Origin: Symsagittifera roscoffensis
Taxonomy: Eukaryota; Xenacoelomorpha; Acoela; Convolutidae
Reading direction: 5' to 3'
Assembly (NCBI RefSeq): GCF_963678635.1
Contig: NC_087063.1
Location: 36,804,540-36,868,539 of the forward strand
Length of the DNA stretch: 64,000 nt
Positions 1 through 11,323 of this stretch are shown piece after piece. The notes under the pieces were generated by a model. It had not been told where the DNA came from, ran no database searches, and saw only the letters and a program-made list of their open reading frames with translations. Made by a program: the position numbers and the translations under genes. Each line of letters begins with the position of its first letter. Within the stretch, counting starts at the first letter, position 1.

Positions 1-940
1 GAAAATCGATAGTTATTGACCAAAAAATTGTAATTTTAATGAAATTATTTACTGTACCGCCTATCAATGGAACCTTGAGGAAGACATTTACAATTTTTAT
101 CGTTATAATCAGACGGTATCAGTTCTAACTTCATCTTTGCCAGAAAATTGTTTGTTCAAATGATACTTTTTTCCGACTAAACTCTACAGTTCTGACTAAA
201 TTTTCTTGCAAAGTGTGTTCAATAGCGAAAACATGCAATAAGCAGAAAGCAGGAGTAACCTTAAAACATAGAGCATTTCTTCAGAAAATCATAAAAAAAT
301 GACTACTTTTCCAGAAAAGTAATAGATATTTATCCCAAAAGTAGTATTTTTGCTTAAATAGTTTACTGTAGCACCTAACAAGGGAAACTTGAGGAAGACA
401 TTTACAATTTTTATCGTAATAATCAGACGGTATCAGTTCTAATTTCATCTTTGCCAGCAAATTGTTCGTTCAATTGATACCATTTTCCTCCTAAATTCTC
501 CAGTTCTGACTAAATTTTCTTGCAAAATGTGTTCAATAGCGAAAACATGCAATAAGCAGAAAGCAGGAATAACCTTAAAACATATAGCATTTCTAGAGAA
601 AATCATTAAAAAAATGACTATTTTTCCAGAAAATTGATAGATATTTATCCCAAAAGTTGTATTTTTGCTTAAATAGTTTACTGTAGCACCTCACAAGGGA
701 AACTTGAGGCAGACATTTACAATTTTTATCATAATAATCAGACGGTATCAGTTCTAATTTCATCTCTGCTAGCAAATTGTTTGTTCGATTGATACTATTT
801 TCTCCCTAAATTCTCCAGTTCTGACTAATTTTTCTTGCAAAGTGTGTTAAAAAGCGGAATCATGTATTAAGCAGAAAGTAAGAATAACCTTTAAGAATAG
901 ACCATTTCTACGGAAAATTGTGAAATTATGTTGCAGAAGC
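1..940. repeat. Three tandem copies of a ~315-bp repeat
   Basis: The phrase gaggaagacatttacaattt recurs near 77, 391 and 706 (third copy gaggcagac), giving a period of 314-315 bp. Other markers keep the same spacing: tcagacggtatcagttctaa, gcaataagcagaaagc, and ttctccagttctgac. The third copy decays near 930. Short minus-strand open frames inside it repeat with the period and are not genes. Confidence 0.88.
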
Positions 941-1609
941 AACAAAGAGATAATCATCAGTTATGAAGAAGATTTTGTTGAATTTGAGCAAATATCGAAT
1001 AAATTTTTAAGAAAAATTTATCTCGTTTTTAGTCAATTTTAGCTATTAACTGTTCAGTTTTCATCATTGATCTGAAATTCTGTACTATTAAGGTGAATAA
1101 CTTCTCTGAATTTGTAATTTTTGTACAAATTTGGGTTATTCATTGAGCAAAAATCTAGAAATTTTATGGAATATTGCTCTTAATGTTCATTTGTATTGAG
1201 AGTCCTATTTCAATTCTCCCTGAATTGGACAAAAAATTAGTTAAATATCCAATTAAAAGGTTGTAAATGGACAATTTTTAATAAATTTGAATAATTTTTA
1301 TTTTACCTTCTCAAAAATTACGGTTATTTTCACTACCTTCCACAAGTTTCAATTTCGATTCAACTTTTATGAGCTTTCTTGTTAATGTTGAGGGCATTAT
1401 ATAACCCACTTTGTTACTCGAATAATGCTTAAATTTATCGTATTTCAATTTTTGTGAGAAAAATTTGGAAAATTCCATATGTCTATTCAAAGTTTTGTAT
1501 CAGTGTCTCAACATGATGCCAATTGAAATACAATTTGAGCTTAATTTTAAACTCTAAACGTATTTACTTTTTATTTAATTAGATCAGAAGCAACAAAAAA
1601 CTAGCCAAA
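941..1609. other. A/T-rich non-coding stretch of element T
   Basis: No ORF, RNA gene or strong repeat is visible. The stretch is duplicated in full at about 6254-6920 with a few substitutions, so it travels with the flanking repeats. Confidence 0.6.
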
Positions 1610-1775
1610 ATCTTGATACTTTTGCAGTTCTTTCCAAAAATTTGCAGTTTGTTCCAAAAGTTTTGAAACTTTTGCAATTTTTTCAGAACTTGAAATTTTT
1701 CCGAAAACTTTGAAATTTTGGCAGTTTTCTCCAAAAACTTGAAATTTTTGCATTTTTTTCCAAAAACTTGAAAAT
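1610..1775. repeat. Degenerate ~30-bp A/T-rich repeats
   Basis: Variants of ttttccaaaaacttgaaatttttgca recur at least five times. The open frame that crosses this block on the minus strand (Phe/Lys/Asn-rich) is a product of the repeat. The same block occurs at about 6923-7088. Confidence 0.6.
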
Positions 1776-2127
1776 TTTTTAAGGTTTCAGTAGGTTTCAG
1801 CATAGTTTAAGCTAGATTGAGTACAGTTTCTAAAAAAGGATCATCTAATAAAATAGTTATTAAGTCAAATTATATCAAATCATATCGTGTTTTGAAGTTT
1901 TTTGAAAAAATATCAATTTTTTTATAAGCATTTCCAAATTTTTGCACATCTTACCATGGACATACCATCAACCAATAAACATATTCTCTTCATTGCACAT
2001 TCTACATGTAACACTCAAGAATTACATAACGCATGCCGAGGTTTTTGCGAAAAAACTAGACATTTCCACACAAAATCCAAAAAATACCGTTTTTCTTACC
2101 ATTTTCTTACCATCACACTGAAACCTT

Positions 2128-2460
2128 ACCATTCCCTATCTTAATACATTGGGAAATCTATTCCCTATGTTAATACAAGGAATTCCTAATCCTTATACAT
2201 AGGGATTTCTATACACTATCTTAATACATGGGAAACCTAAACACTATCTTAAAACATGGTAAGATCGGGCGCCAAAAATTTTTCTGAAACTTACCATCTG
2301 AAACCTTACCAGCTTAATAATGGTAAACCTATTCCCTATCTTAGTACATAGGAAATCTATTCCCTATCTTAATACATTGGGAAAACTATAGCCTATGTTA
2401 ATACATAGGGTGCGGACCGGATACTCTATAGCCTATGTTAATACATGGGGGTCCGCAACC
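2128..2460. repeat. Minisatellite-like block, core ccctatcttaatacat
   Basis: The core ctattccctatcttaatacatagg and variants (gcctatgttaatacat, cactatcttaaaacat) recur about every 25-30 bp. It lies just inside the T right end and also makes up both arms of the palindrome at 14724-15141. The second copy is at about 7441-7770. Confidence 0.75.
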
Positions 2461-2496
2461 CCCCCCCCCGGCTGAACTTCCCCAACATATACTACT

Positions 2497-3330
2497 GATG
2501 TGCCTATCTCGGAGACAACGGAAATACGGCTTTTGGTGTTTTTTTTTCGGGAATGCGCCTTCTTTCAATACATCCATTATATCGCCTATTGCTTCCAAAA
2601 TGTCTTTTATTGCTGGCCACACTGCATCTCCCGCCCTTGAAGGCTCCCTGAGTCTGCTCAGGGAACCCCTACTACGCAAGTGATCGTTTTTATACCGGCG
2701 AGAACACGATTGTTATCGGGTTCATTTCGGTTTGTCGTTGAACTCCGATCGGCATTGATACAGACTGAATCAAATTCAGGTCAGTTCCCGCCAGCATTAT
2801 TACGTGAGGCCAAAAAAAGGACTAAGAAGTATGCACAAAGTCGGAGCTCGCAACCACTAATATCTTAGTTTTCTTCATTTCTACCTTGTCATATGCCGCG
2901 AAGATAATGAGTCGCGTCTATTCGAAATCTCAGCCCGCCGTATCTTTCGACATCAGCTTCTTGGGCCACTGATTTTGGATAAGCTCTTTCTTTCACGTGA
3001 GCTATACATCCTCACATGTTTTCCTATTGGTGCTCTAAATGTCAGAAATCTTCGTGGCCTCTCTTCTCTATTTTGTTTGCCATGGTTCATTCGTACGTCC
3101 TGTAAGGGTAAGGCATTTACTGGACCCATGGTGTTATTTAAGGGCAGTCCCTCAAGGTCGGCAAATCATAATGCTGTTTTGGAGCTAAAGTTGATTCCGG
3201 CTGCTACCAACCAGTCCACTCCCAACATCGAGTAAAGTCCGTTCACGGAGAGTTTTGCCCCATATTCAACATCCTCATCACATTGGATGCAAATTTTTTT
3301 GTTTGATGTTCAACTTCATCAGGTCTTGTT
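2497..3330 (-). pseudogene. X family, distal part, copy 1 (unrecognised retroelement-associated ORF)
   Basis: This minus-strand reading lies downstream of 3331-4187. Two patches look coding. One around 3040-3300 contains GLYSMLGVDWLVAAGINF, with a TGA roughly 60 nt further on. The other, at 2510-2679, contains REPSRAGDAVWPAIKDILEA and DIMDVLKEGAFPKK. The LGVDWL string resembles the C-terminal LGxDWL motif of retropepsins, but no DTG/DSG is seen upstream, so a protease call is weak. Between the patches every frame is broken. Element T interrupts the family at 2496/2497. Copies occur at 7811, 15142, 18547 and 31837. Function is not recognised. Confidence 0.4.
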
Positions 3331-4187
3331 TATAAACGTGCCAGGGGAAGGTATGGGTCTCGACCACATCAAAGAACTTCTGCCAGGACGTCGTTCCTCC
3401 CCGCTATTGGATTGATGGGTCCCAATCTCCGTCGAGGATGAATGGTCCTCCTCACTGGTGCTTCGCTTAGTCGATCAAATATGTCTGACCTCTGCCTTCG
3501 TTCGCTCGAGCTCTGAGGCACCTGTGGCACTGCTGGGACTGATCCAAGTTGTGTCTCCAGATTAGGAGGCACGAAGGTCGAGATTGCCGGCACGTTCGTG
3601 GCTTCTTCCACTCTAAGTACTCCTATATCAAAGAATTCGACCTGCAGCTCATCTAATAGCTCCTGGAAGACACGAATCATCCAGCCTTGTCCTTCTATGC
3701 TGTCAAAGTTTATCCCATCAGTGGTGAATCTGGCCTGATCCATAGCTCTCAGCTCATGTTCTAAGTCCATGAAGATCATTTGTCCAGCATTGCGACTTGC
3801 AAGATTTCGCGCATAATGTTATTCCATCTGATGACCATTTCATTTTGCCATCTTCCAATAGACGATAGCGTCCTCGTGCTCACCGGTATGGTGCAAATGG
3901 TAAGTACATCGCTCTTAAACTTCTGCCATAGCGTGGTGAATAGTCATAACATCATCGTCTCCCACTGCACTTCTTCTTCGTCTGAGCTCCTGGAGACGTT
4001 GTTTGTGCCTATCCCGAGCGGCGGTTGCTGCAAGTACATTGCTGGAATCCGCGTCGATTGGTTAAAACACGCTCGCATGTCCCTATCTGGAACTCCTGTG
4101 AAGTCGTTCTCAATCAAGTTGATCTTCTGTATGTCAAATACGCGGGACACTTTCTTCATGGGCATCATTTTAGTGAGGAGACCTTGA
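3331..4187 (-). pseudogene. X family, proximal part, copy 1
   Basis: The reading starts near MMPMKKVSRVFDIQK at 4168. It passes a patch rich in charged residues (SRSSDEEEVQWE), then needs a frame change before QARFTTDG and QGWMIRVFQELLDELQVEFF at 3640-3779. It ends in a Pro/Arg-rich tail (PVRRTIHPRRRLGPINP) near 3400. The base composition is clearly richer in G+C than the flanks, as expected of former coding sequence. The amphipathic helix-rich core followed by a Pro/Arg-rich tail would suit a Gag-like structural protein, but I do not recognise the family. It joins an env-like segment without a gap at 4188. The antisense reading of similar length is a shadow. Confidence 0.45.
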
Positions 4188-4575
4188 AATTATTGTGTTC
4201 GAATGTGATGTTGTATGTCTGATCTTGAGGATATATCTATCGATTGTAAGTCTATATTAGGGTTACGAGCAATTGCTTTTGTACTTTCTGGTGAGAATTT
4301 CTTTTATGGTGGAATGAGAGTAGGGTATGGAGTTATAAGATATTCTTTATCCTCGTTTGGGTTTAACTGTATTACATTGTGGCTATTTTCAGTGCCACAT
4401 GGGACAGCTGTATATCAAAAAGTTGTACGTCTTGAAAAAGTATGATCAAAATACAATTTATTTTTGTAGAACATAGGGTTTCTTTTATAACATTTTATAT
4501 TATCTTCAAAAACGTACACTGATGATAAGTTTTTAGTATACATGTAGTACCAGAGAATGTTTCCTTCGTAGTCAT
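4188..4575 (-). pseudogene. Env-like C-terminal fragment, copy 1
   Basis: Minus-strand reading with conserved patches: LWYYMYTKNLSSVYVFEDN, CYKRNPMFYKN, AVPCGTENSHNVIQL and YLITPYPTLIPP. In-frame stops separate the last three. The same sequence forms the C-terminal side of the longer env-like reading at 19615-22264. Paired Cys, aromatic residues and the position after integrase suggest an envelope-type glycoprotein fragment of an LTR retroelement. This is inference from pattern only. Copies lie at 9503 and 16779. Confidence 0.4.
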
Positions 4576-5313
4576 GTTGGCTCTAAACTATGGCATCAGT
4601 CGTCTTCTGGACCATATTTTCTGTATTTCATCGGAATGTTCAAGATTTTTCACATTTTCTCAAAAAGATCTTTGGTCGGTACCTCCTGTCGATTGTTCTC
4701 TTTAAGATGAGCTTCCAGCCTTTCAATCGCCAGCCTTTTGAGAAAAACTCCAACATAAAAAGTGTCAAAGGTTGGTATTTATGTGTAATTCGTTAGAAAA
4801 GTTTGTTATCCTTTGATATATAAGGTAACTTTTTATGAAAAATCAGATGTTTTGAGGATAATTTTTGTAAAGTAAACTCAATCCGACATCTTTTGGAAGA
4901 AGATACTTGAAGCATAAAGCAAAAACAGCTTTCAAGATCTACATTTCATTGTTTTTTTTTAACTATATAGAGTTTTCTTTTGCTAAATAAAAATCCGAAA
5001 ATTACACAGTTGTTCCAGTTTGCATCTTGATTTCCTTTGCTAAATCAATTTTTTGAGACGCGCTCTTTTAGAAGTTTTTAGATAATGTAGATGTTAGGAA
5101 CTAGGTTCCCTTGCGTATTTCCGGAGGTTTTCAGAATATAACTAATAGAGCTGCTCCTAATTTGTTCTTAAATTGTAAAAATACATTTATATTCTCCTTT
5201 TTTACATGTTTTTTTTAATGTTTTAACCAGCACCGATTCTTTCTCACTTCAATATTTTCGAGGAGACTTCCCTTTTAAATAAGAAAAAAAGCTATTTAAT
5301 GTTTATTTTGCAA
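4576..5313. other. No gene seen; 4576-4732 shared with copy 2, rest unique
   Basis: 4576-4732 recurs at 9891-10047 and partly at 17150-17216. On the minus strand it has a short open patch (ERLEAHLKENNRQEVPTKD) that may be a retroelement remnant. 4733-5313 is A/T-rich, occurs once in the window and shows no ORF or repeat. It may be the leftward continuation of element T in copy 2. Confidence 0.4.
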
Positions 5314-6253
5314 GAAAATCGATAGTTATTGACCAAAAAATTGTAATTTTAATGAAATAATTTACTGTACCGCCTATCAATGGAACCTTGAGGAAGACAT
5401 TTACAATTTTTATCGTTATAATCAGACGGTATCAGTTCTAACTTCATCTTTGCCAGAAAATTGTTTGTTCAAATGATACTTTTTTCCGACTAAACTCTAC
5501 AGTTCTGACTAAATTTTCTTGCAAAGTGTGTTCAATAGCGAAAACATGCAATAAGCAGAAAGCAGGAGTAACCTTAAAACATAGAGCATTTCTACAGAAA
5601 ATCATAAAAAAATGTTTACTTTTCCAGAAAAGTAATAGATATTTATCCCAAAAGTAGTATTTTTGCTTAAATAGTTTACTGTAGCACCTAACAAGGGAAA
5701 CTTGAGGAAGACATTTACAATTTTTATCGTAATAATCAGACGGTATCAGTTCTAATTTCATCTTTGCCAGCAAATTGTTCGTTCAATTGATACCATTTTC
5801 CTCCTAAATTCTCCAGTTCTGACTACATTTTCTTGCAAAATGTGTTCAATAGCGAAAACATGCAATAAGCAGAAAGCAGGAATAACCTTAAAACATATAG
5901 CATTTCTACAGAAAATCATTAAAAAAATGACTATTTTTCCAGAAAATTGATAGATATTTATCCCAAAAGTTGTATTTTTGCTTAAATAGTTTACTGTAGC
6001 ACCTAACAAGGGAAACTTGAGGCAGACATTTACAATTTTTATCATAATAATCAGACGGTATCAGTTCTAATTTCATCTCTGCTAGCAAATTGTTCGTTCG
6101 ATTGATACTATTTTCTCCCTAAATTCTCCAGTTCTGACTAATTTTTCTTGCAAAGTGTGTTAAAAAGCGGAATCATGTATTAAGCAGAAAGTAAGAATAA
6201 CCTTTAAGAATAGACCATTTCTACGGAAAATTGTGAAATTATGTTGCAGAAGC
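5314..6253. repeat. 315-bp tandem repeats, second array
   Basis: Three copies, with the same unit boundaries as 1-940. The array has the same within-array differences as the first (gaggcagac only in the third unit), so the array was copied as a block. Confidence 0.88.
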
Positions 6254-7810
6254 AACAAAGAGATAATCATCAGTTATGAAGAAGATTTTGTTGAATTTGA
6301 GCAAATATCGAATAAATTTTTAAGAAAAATTTATCTCGTTTTTAGTCAATTTTAGCTATTAACTGTTCAGTTTTCATCATTGATCTGAAATTCTGTACTA
6401 TTAAGGTGAATAACTTCTCTGAATTTGTAATTTTTGTACAAATTTGGGTTATTCATTGAGCAAAAATTTAGAAATTTTATGGAATATTGCTCTTAATGTT
6501 CATTTGTATTGAGAGTCCTATTTCAATTCTCCCTGAATTGGACAAAAAATTAGTTAAATATCCAATTAAAAGGTTGTAAATGGACAATTTTTAATAAATT
6601 TGAATAATTTTTATTTTACCTTCTCAAAAATTACGGTTATTTTCACTACCTTCCACAAGTTTCAATTTCGATTCAACTTTTATGAGCTTTCTTGTTAATG
6701 TTGAGGGCATTATATAACCCACTTTGTTACTCGAATAATGCTTAAATTTATCGTATTTCAATTTTTGTGAGAAAAATTTGGAAAATTCCATATGTCTATT
6801 CAAAGTTTTGTATCAGTGTCTCAACATGATGCCAATTGAAATACAATTTGAGCTTAATTTTAAACTCTAAACGTATTTACTTTTTATTGAATTAGATCAG
6901 AAGCAACAAAAAACTAGCCAAAATCTTGATACTTTTGCAGTTCTTTCCAAAAATTTGCAGTTTGTTCCAAAAGTTTTGAAACTTTTGCAATTTTTTCAGA
7001 ACTTGAAATTTTTCCGAAAACTTTGAAATTTTGGCAGTTTTCTCCAAAAACTTGAAATTTTTGCATTTTTTTCCAAAAACTTGAAAATTTTTTAAGGTTT
7101 CAGTAGGTTTCAGCATAGTTTAAGCTAGATTGAGTACAGTTTCTAAAAGAGGATCATCTAATAAAATAGTTATTAAGTCAAATTATATCAAATCATATCG
7201 TGTTTTGAAGTTTTTTGAAAAAATATCAATTTTTTTATAAGCATTTCCAAATTTTTGCACATCTTACCATGGACTTACCATCAACCAATAAACATATTCT
7301 CTTCATTGCACATTCTACATGTAACACTCAAGAATTACATAACGCATGCCGAGGTTTTTGCGAAAAAACTAGACATTTCCACACAAAATCCAAAAAATAC
7401 CGTTTTTCTTACCATTTTCTTACCATCACACTGAAACCTTACCATTCCCTATCTTAATACATTGGGAAATCTATTCCCTATGTTAATACAAGGAATTTCT
7501 AATCCTTATACATAGGGATTTCTATACACTATCTTAATACATTGGAAACCTAAACACTATCTTAAAACATGGTAAGATCGGGCGCCAAAAATTTTTCTGA
7601 AACTTACCATCTGAAACCTTACCATCTTAATAATGGTAAACCTATTCCCTATCTTAATACATAGGAAATCTATTCCCTATCTTAATACATTGGGAAAACT
7701 ATAGCCTATGTTAATACATAGGGTGCGGACCGGATACTCTATAGCCTATGTTAATACATGGGGGTCCGCAACCCCCCCCCCCCGGCTGAACTTCCCCAAC
7801 ATATACTACT
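5314..7810. mobile_element. Element T, right-hand part, copy 2
   Basis: Same right terminus (…ATACTACT at 7801-7810) followed by GATGTG (7811-7816). Because copies 1, 2 and 3 all have T at exactly this X position, they descend from one insertion that was later duplicated. No ORF is credible. Confidence 0.5.
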
Positions 7811-9502
7811 GATGTGCCTATCTCGGAGACAACGGAAATACGGCTTTTGGTGTTTTTTTTTTCGGGAATGCGCCTTCTTTCAATACATCCATTATATCGC
7901 CTATTGCTTCCAAAATGTCTTTTATTGCTGGCCACACTGCATCTCCCGCCCTTGAAGGCTCCCTGAGTCTGCTCAGGGAACCCCTACTACGCAAGTGATC
8001 GTTTTTATACCGGCGAGAACACGATTGTTATCGGGTTCATTTCGGTTTGTCGTTGAACTCCGATCGGCATTGATACAGACTGAATCAAATTCAGGTCAGT
8101 TCCCGCCAGCATTATTACGTGAGGCCAAAAAAAGGACTAAGAAGTATGCACAAAGTCGGAGCTCGCAACCACTAATATCTTAGTTTTCTTCATTTCTACC
8201 TTGTCATATGCCGCGAAGATAATGAGTCTCGTCTATTCGAAATCTCAGCCCGCCGTATCTTTCGACATCAGCTTCTTGGGCCACTGATTTTGGATAAGCT
8301 CTTTCTTTCACGTGAGCTATACATCCTCACATGTTTTCCTATTGGTGCTCTAAATGTCAGAAATCTTCGTGGCCTCTCTTCTCTATTATGTTTGCCATGG
8401 TTCATTCGTACGTCCTGTAAGGGTAAGGCATTTACTGGACCCATGGTGTTATTTAAGGGCAGTCCCTCAAGGTCGGCAAATCATAATGCTGTTTTGGAGC
8501 TAAAGTTGATTCCGGCTGCTACCAACCAGTCCACTCCCAACATCGAGTAAAGTCCGTTCACGGAGAGTTTTGCCCCATATTCAACATCCTCATCACATTG
8601 GATGCAAATTTTTTTGTTTGATGTTCAACTTCATCAGGTCTTGTTTATAAACGTGCCAGGGGAAGGTATGGGTCTCGACCACATCAAAGAACTTCTGCCA
8701 GGACGTCGTTCCTCCCCGCTATTGGATTGATGGGTCCCAATCTCCGTCGAGGATGAATGGTCCTCCTCACTGGTGCTTCGCTTAGTCGATCAAATATGTC
8801 TGACCTCTGCCTTTGTTCGCTCGAGCTCTGAGGCACCTGTGGCACTGCTGGGACTGATCCAAGTTGTGTCTCCAGATTAGGAGGCACGAAGGTCGAGATT
8901 GCCGGCACGTTCGTGGCTTCTTCCACTCTAAGTACTCCTATATCAAAGAATTCGACCTGCAGCTCATCTAATAGCTCCTGGAAGACACGAATCATCCAGC
9001 CTTGTCCTTCTATGCTGTCAAAGTTTATCCCATCAGTGGTGAATCTGGCCTGATCCATAGCTCTCAGCTCATGTTCTAAGTCCATGAAGATCATTTGTCC
9101 AGCATTGCGACTTGCAAGATTTCGCGCATAATGTTATTCCATCTGATGACCCTTTCATTTTGCCATCTTCCAATAGACGATAGCGTCCTCGTGCTCACCG
9201 GTATGGTGCAAATGGTAAGTACATTGCTCTTAAACTTCTGCCATAGCGTGGTGAATAGTCATAACATCATCGACTCCCACTGCGCTTCTTCTTCGTCTGA
9301 GCTCCTGGAGACGTTGTTTGTGCCTATCCCGAGCGGCGGTTGCTGCAAGTACATTGCTGGAATCCGCGTCGATTGGTTAAAACACGCTCGCATGTCCCTA
9401 TCTGGAACTCCTGTGAAGTCGTTCTCAATCAAGTTGTTCTTCTGTATGTCAAATACGCGGGACACTTTCTTCATGGGCATCATTTTAGTGAGGAGACCTT
9501 GA
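7811..9502 (-). pseudogene. X family, copy 2
   Basis: Near-identical to 2497-4187. It contains the same patches: MMPMKKVSRVFDIQK at 9483, LLDELQVEFFDIG near 8950, the Pro/Arg-rich tail near 8700, and GLYSMLGVDWL near 8500. The frame changes and stops lie in the same places as in copy 1, so the lesions predate the duplication. Product unrecognised. Confidence 0.45.
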
Positions 9503-9890
9503 AATTGTTGTGTTCGAATGTGATGTTGTATGTCTGATCTTGAGGATATATCTATCGATTGTAAGTCTATATTAGGGTTACGAGCAATTGCTTTTGTACT
9601 TTCTGGTGAGAATTTCTTTTATGGTGGAATGAGAGTAGGGTATGGAGTTATAAGATATTCTTTATCCTCGTTTGGGTTTAACTGTATTACATTGTGGCTA
9701 TTTTCAGTGCCACATGGGACAGCTGTATATCAAAAAGTTGTACGTCTTGAAAAAGTATGATCAAAATACAATTTATTTTTGTAGAACATAGGGTTTCTTT
9801 TATAACATTTTATATTATCTTCAAAAACGTACACTGATGATAAGTTTTTAGTATACATGTAGTACCAGAGAATGTTTCCTTCGTAGTCAT
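9503..9890 (-). pseudogene. Env-like C-terminal fragment, copy 2
   Basis: Copy of 4188-4575 with the same in-frame stops. It sits upstream, on the minus strand, of X copy 2. See 19615-22264 for the long version. Confidence 0.4.
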
Positions 9891-10114
9891 GTTGGCTCTA
9901 AACTATGGCATCAGTCGTCTTCTGGACCATATTTTCTGTATTTCATCGGAATGTTCAAGATTTTTCACATTTTCTCAAAAAGATCTTTGGTCGGTACCTC
10001 CTGTCGATTGTTCTCTTTAAGATGAGCTTCCAGCCTTTCAATCGCCATCATAACTCCAACTATCACTATTGTTATGGGCTGTGATGAATCTGGTAAACCC
10101 ATGGAGAGCAGCTC

Positions 10115-10230
10115 TCCAGAGTCCCTGCTCAACCCCAGATTACTTTGCCCAGGACATCACCATGTTTGTGGCAATTAATGGCATGTGAACTCATCATGTG
10201 TCAAAATGATGTTCGTTCAAATTCGTTTTC
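10115..10230 (-). pseudogene. X family, far-distal fragment (start of copy 3)
   Basis: The plus-strand sequence ctccagagtccctgctcaac through tcaaaatgatgttcgt matches 18547-18660, the far end of X copy 4. On the minus strand it corresponds to the end of the patch that includes NIILTHDEFICH and its downstream sequence. The remainder of copy 3 resumes at 14417, so 10231-14416 interrupts it. Confidence 0.5.
10153..10230 (+). repeat. 78-bp direct repeat, left member
   Basis: gacatcaccatgtttgtggc through attcgttttc recurs at 14417-14494 with about two mismatches. Both are X sequence and bracket the 4.2-kb island that carries a non-LTR RT. The length is too great for a normal target-site duplication. 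Confidence 0.8.
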
Positions 10231-10273
10231 CAGTTGCTGATGTCTGACATTTTTCTTAATTTCATCCATTTTC

Positions 10274-11310
10274 CTAAATGCTTTCCGGAGTTGTTCTGGT
10301 TAGAAAGCTTAAGTTATTTGGAACTCCTTTTGTGTAGACGGAGTACGCATTTTGTGGGGATGATTTAGCTATTTTTGAAAACGTTTCAGTTAAGGTAGCT
10401 GTCTTTTCAATTTTGCTTTCCATGTATTTATCGCATGCTGATGGTGTTCCTAAAACCGATCCAAGGACTCTAAAACCGTCTACCATTGTAATATTTGTGC
10501 CTTCGAATACTTTTATGGCGCTGTCACTACGGTTTTTTTTACTATGAGTTGACACTTGGAAGGCTTCACATTGTATCTGAAAGCCTTTCCAGGTTGTTCA
10601 GTATTGCGCGGAGACAGTTAAGAGCACCTTCAACGCTTCCATTATCTGCGTATCATTTTTGGGTAACATTTGGCTTTAACAGGAGCTCAATCAGTGGGAT
10701 TATCCTAATTCCGTACATAGCCATTTCGAAAGGATCACCTTGCGTTGTGCCTTCGGTAGATGTCAAAACTGTGTTATTGACATATAGATTTGAGGGTTGT
10801 TTATATGAGTTGGCCAGCGCATGATGTAGCGCCGGACAAAGGTTTTCTACATTTTTTAGAGCAAGTTCTCTATTGAGCGAGTTGAAGGCATTTTCTGCAT
10901 CAATAAGTAGTATGGCGTCCGTTTCCGGTTTCTCAAACTCGTTCCTCAAGCTGTGGACAGCATATTGGATTCCACATTTCTGGCCTAAGCAGAGATGGAA
11001 ATGTTTTCGATATTTTTAAGGTCTGATTTTATACATATGGTGATGGTTTTGCCAATTATTCTTCTCAGGACTTCGCCTATACCAATGGGACTTACCTCTA
11101 GATTTTTATACAGAGATATCAAGCGACACGAGTTGTACGCCGCTAGGTTTTCATTGGGGAGAACTTTAGTTGCTATTGTATAGGATAGTTTAGTAATTGT
11201 TTTGCAAAGCTCAATGGATGTCTGGTTGAAGTGAGTTAATATCCTTCTCCAATCTCACGCATCTAGACCTGAGGGACCGTGGCTTCCGTGCGTTTTCGGG
11301 CTCTTTGCAA
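10274..11310 (-). pseudogene. Non-LTR-type reverse transcriptase, decayed
   Basis: Minus-strand order from 11310: GPSGLDA, then a patch ending VSPIGIGEVLRRIIGKTIT near 11050, then QKCGIQYAVHSL, then ILLIDAENAFNSLNRELAL (10860-10920). The last is RT motif A, with Asp in DAENAFNSL. TSTEGTTQGDPFEMAMYGI (10720-10780) is motif B. Downstream, 10274-10555 has FRVLGSVLG and KIAKSSPQNAYSVYTKGVP. I do not find a YxDD in frame between 10555 and 10653, where the frame is broken. PIGxGEVLRRIIGK, DAxNAFNxLNR and TTQGDP are typical of an RT family common in invertebrate genomes. Endonuclease and 3' end are not seen. It is dead by several stops. Confidence 0.8.
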
Positions 11311-11323
11311 AGTTCTCGTGGGT

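Larger units (their letters stand above)
1..2496. mobile_element. Element T, right-hand part (non-coding)
   Basis: The right end is defined at 2496 by comparison with 14724-15141. There the same terminal sequence (CCCCAACATATACTACT on this strand) is bounded by GATGTG duplications, and an uninterrupted site exists at 18923-18928. GATGTG follows directly here at 2497. Inward from that end lie a C-run (2459-2469), a short hairpin pair (2411-2418/2450-2457), ~25-bp minisatellite-like repeats, A/T-rich sequence and 315-bp tandem repeats. No credible ORF is present, so this would be a non-autonomous element. The left end is not in the window for this copy. That the whole interval belongs to one element is inference from its continuity in copy 2. 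Confidence 0.5.
1..4732. repeat. Segmental duplicate, copy 1 (pairs with 5314-10047)
   Basis: The whole interval recurs at 5314-10047 with only scattered single-base differences and 1-2 bp length changes in the C-run and T-run. The left limit is set by the window edge, so the true unit may be longer. The right limit is sharp: both copies read ...tttcaatcgcca and then differ (4733 and 10048). The unit carries T-element sequence, the X pseudogene and an env-like fragment. The near identity means either a recent duplication or an assembly duplication. Confidence 0.9.
5314..10047. repeat. Segmental duplicate, copy 2 (pairs with 1-4732)
   Basis: Same content and order as 1-4732. Coordinates are shifted by 5313 on the left and 5315 on the right because of small run-length changes in the C- and T-tracts. 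It diverges at 10048, where an X-related fragment begins shortly after. Confidence 0.9.

Noticed and set aside
1-940. CRISPR array or similar from regular repeats
   Set aside because: Units are 315 bp, contiguous and without spacers, and the context is eukaryotic retroelement DNA.
2264-2274. TGGCGCCCGAT on the minus strand resembles a tRNA-Lys primer-binding site (also near 7578-7587)
   Set aside because: It lies inside element T downstream of X, not upstream of a gag start. No LTR end precedes it and the match stops after about 10 bases.
2975-3235. X as a bona fide retropepsin because of LGVDWL
   Set aside because: No D-T/S-G triad is found upstream in any frame, so only a tentative resemblance is recorded.
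3780-4187. 135-codon plus-strand frames opposite X (also 9095 and 16371)
   Set aside because: Antisense shadows of X. The minus strand has the coherent charged and Pro/Arg-rich composition.
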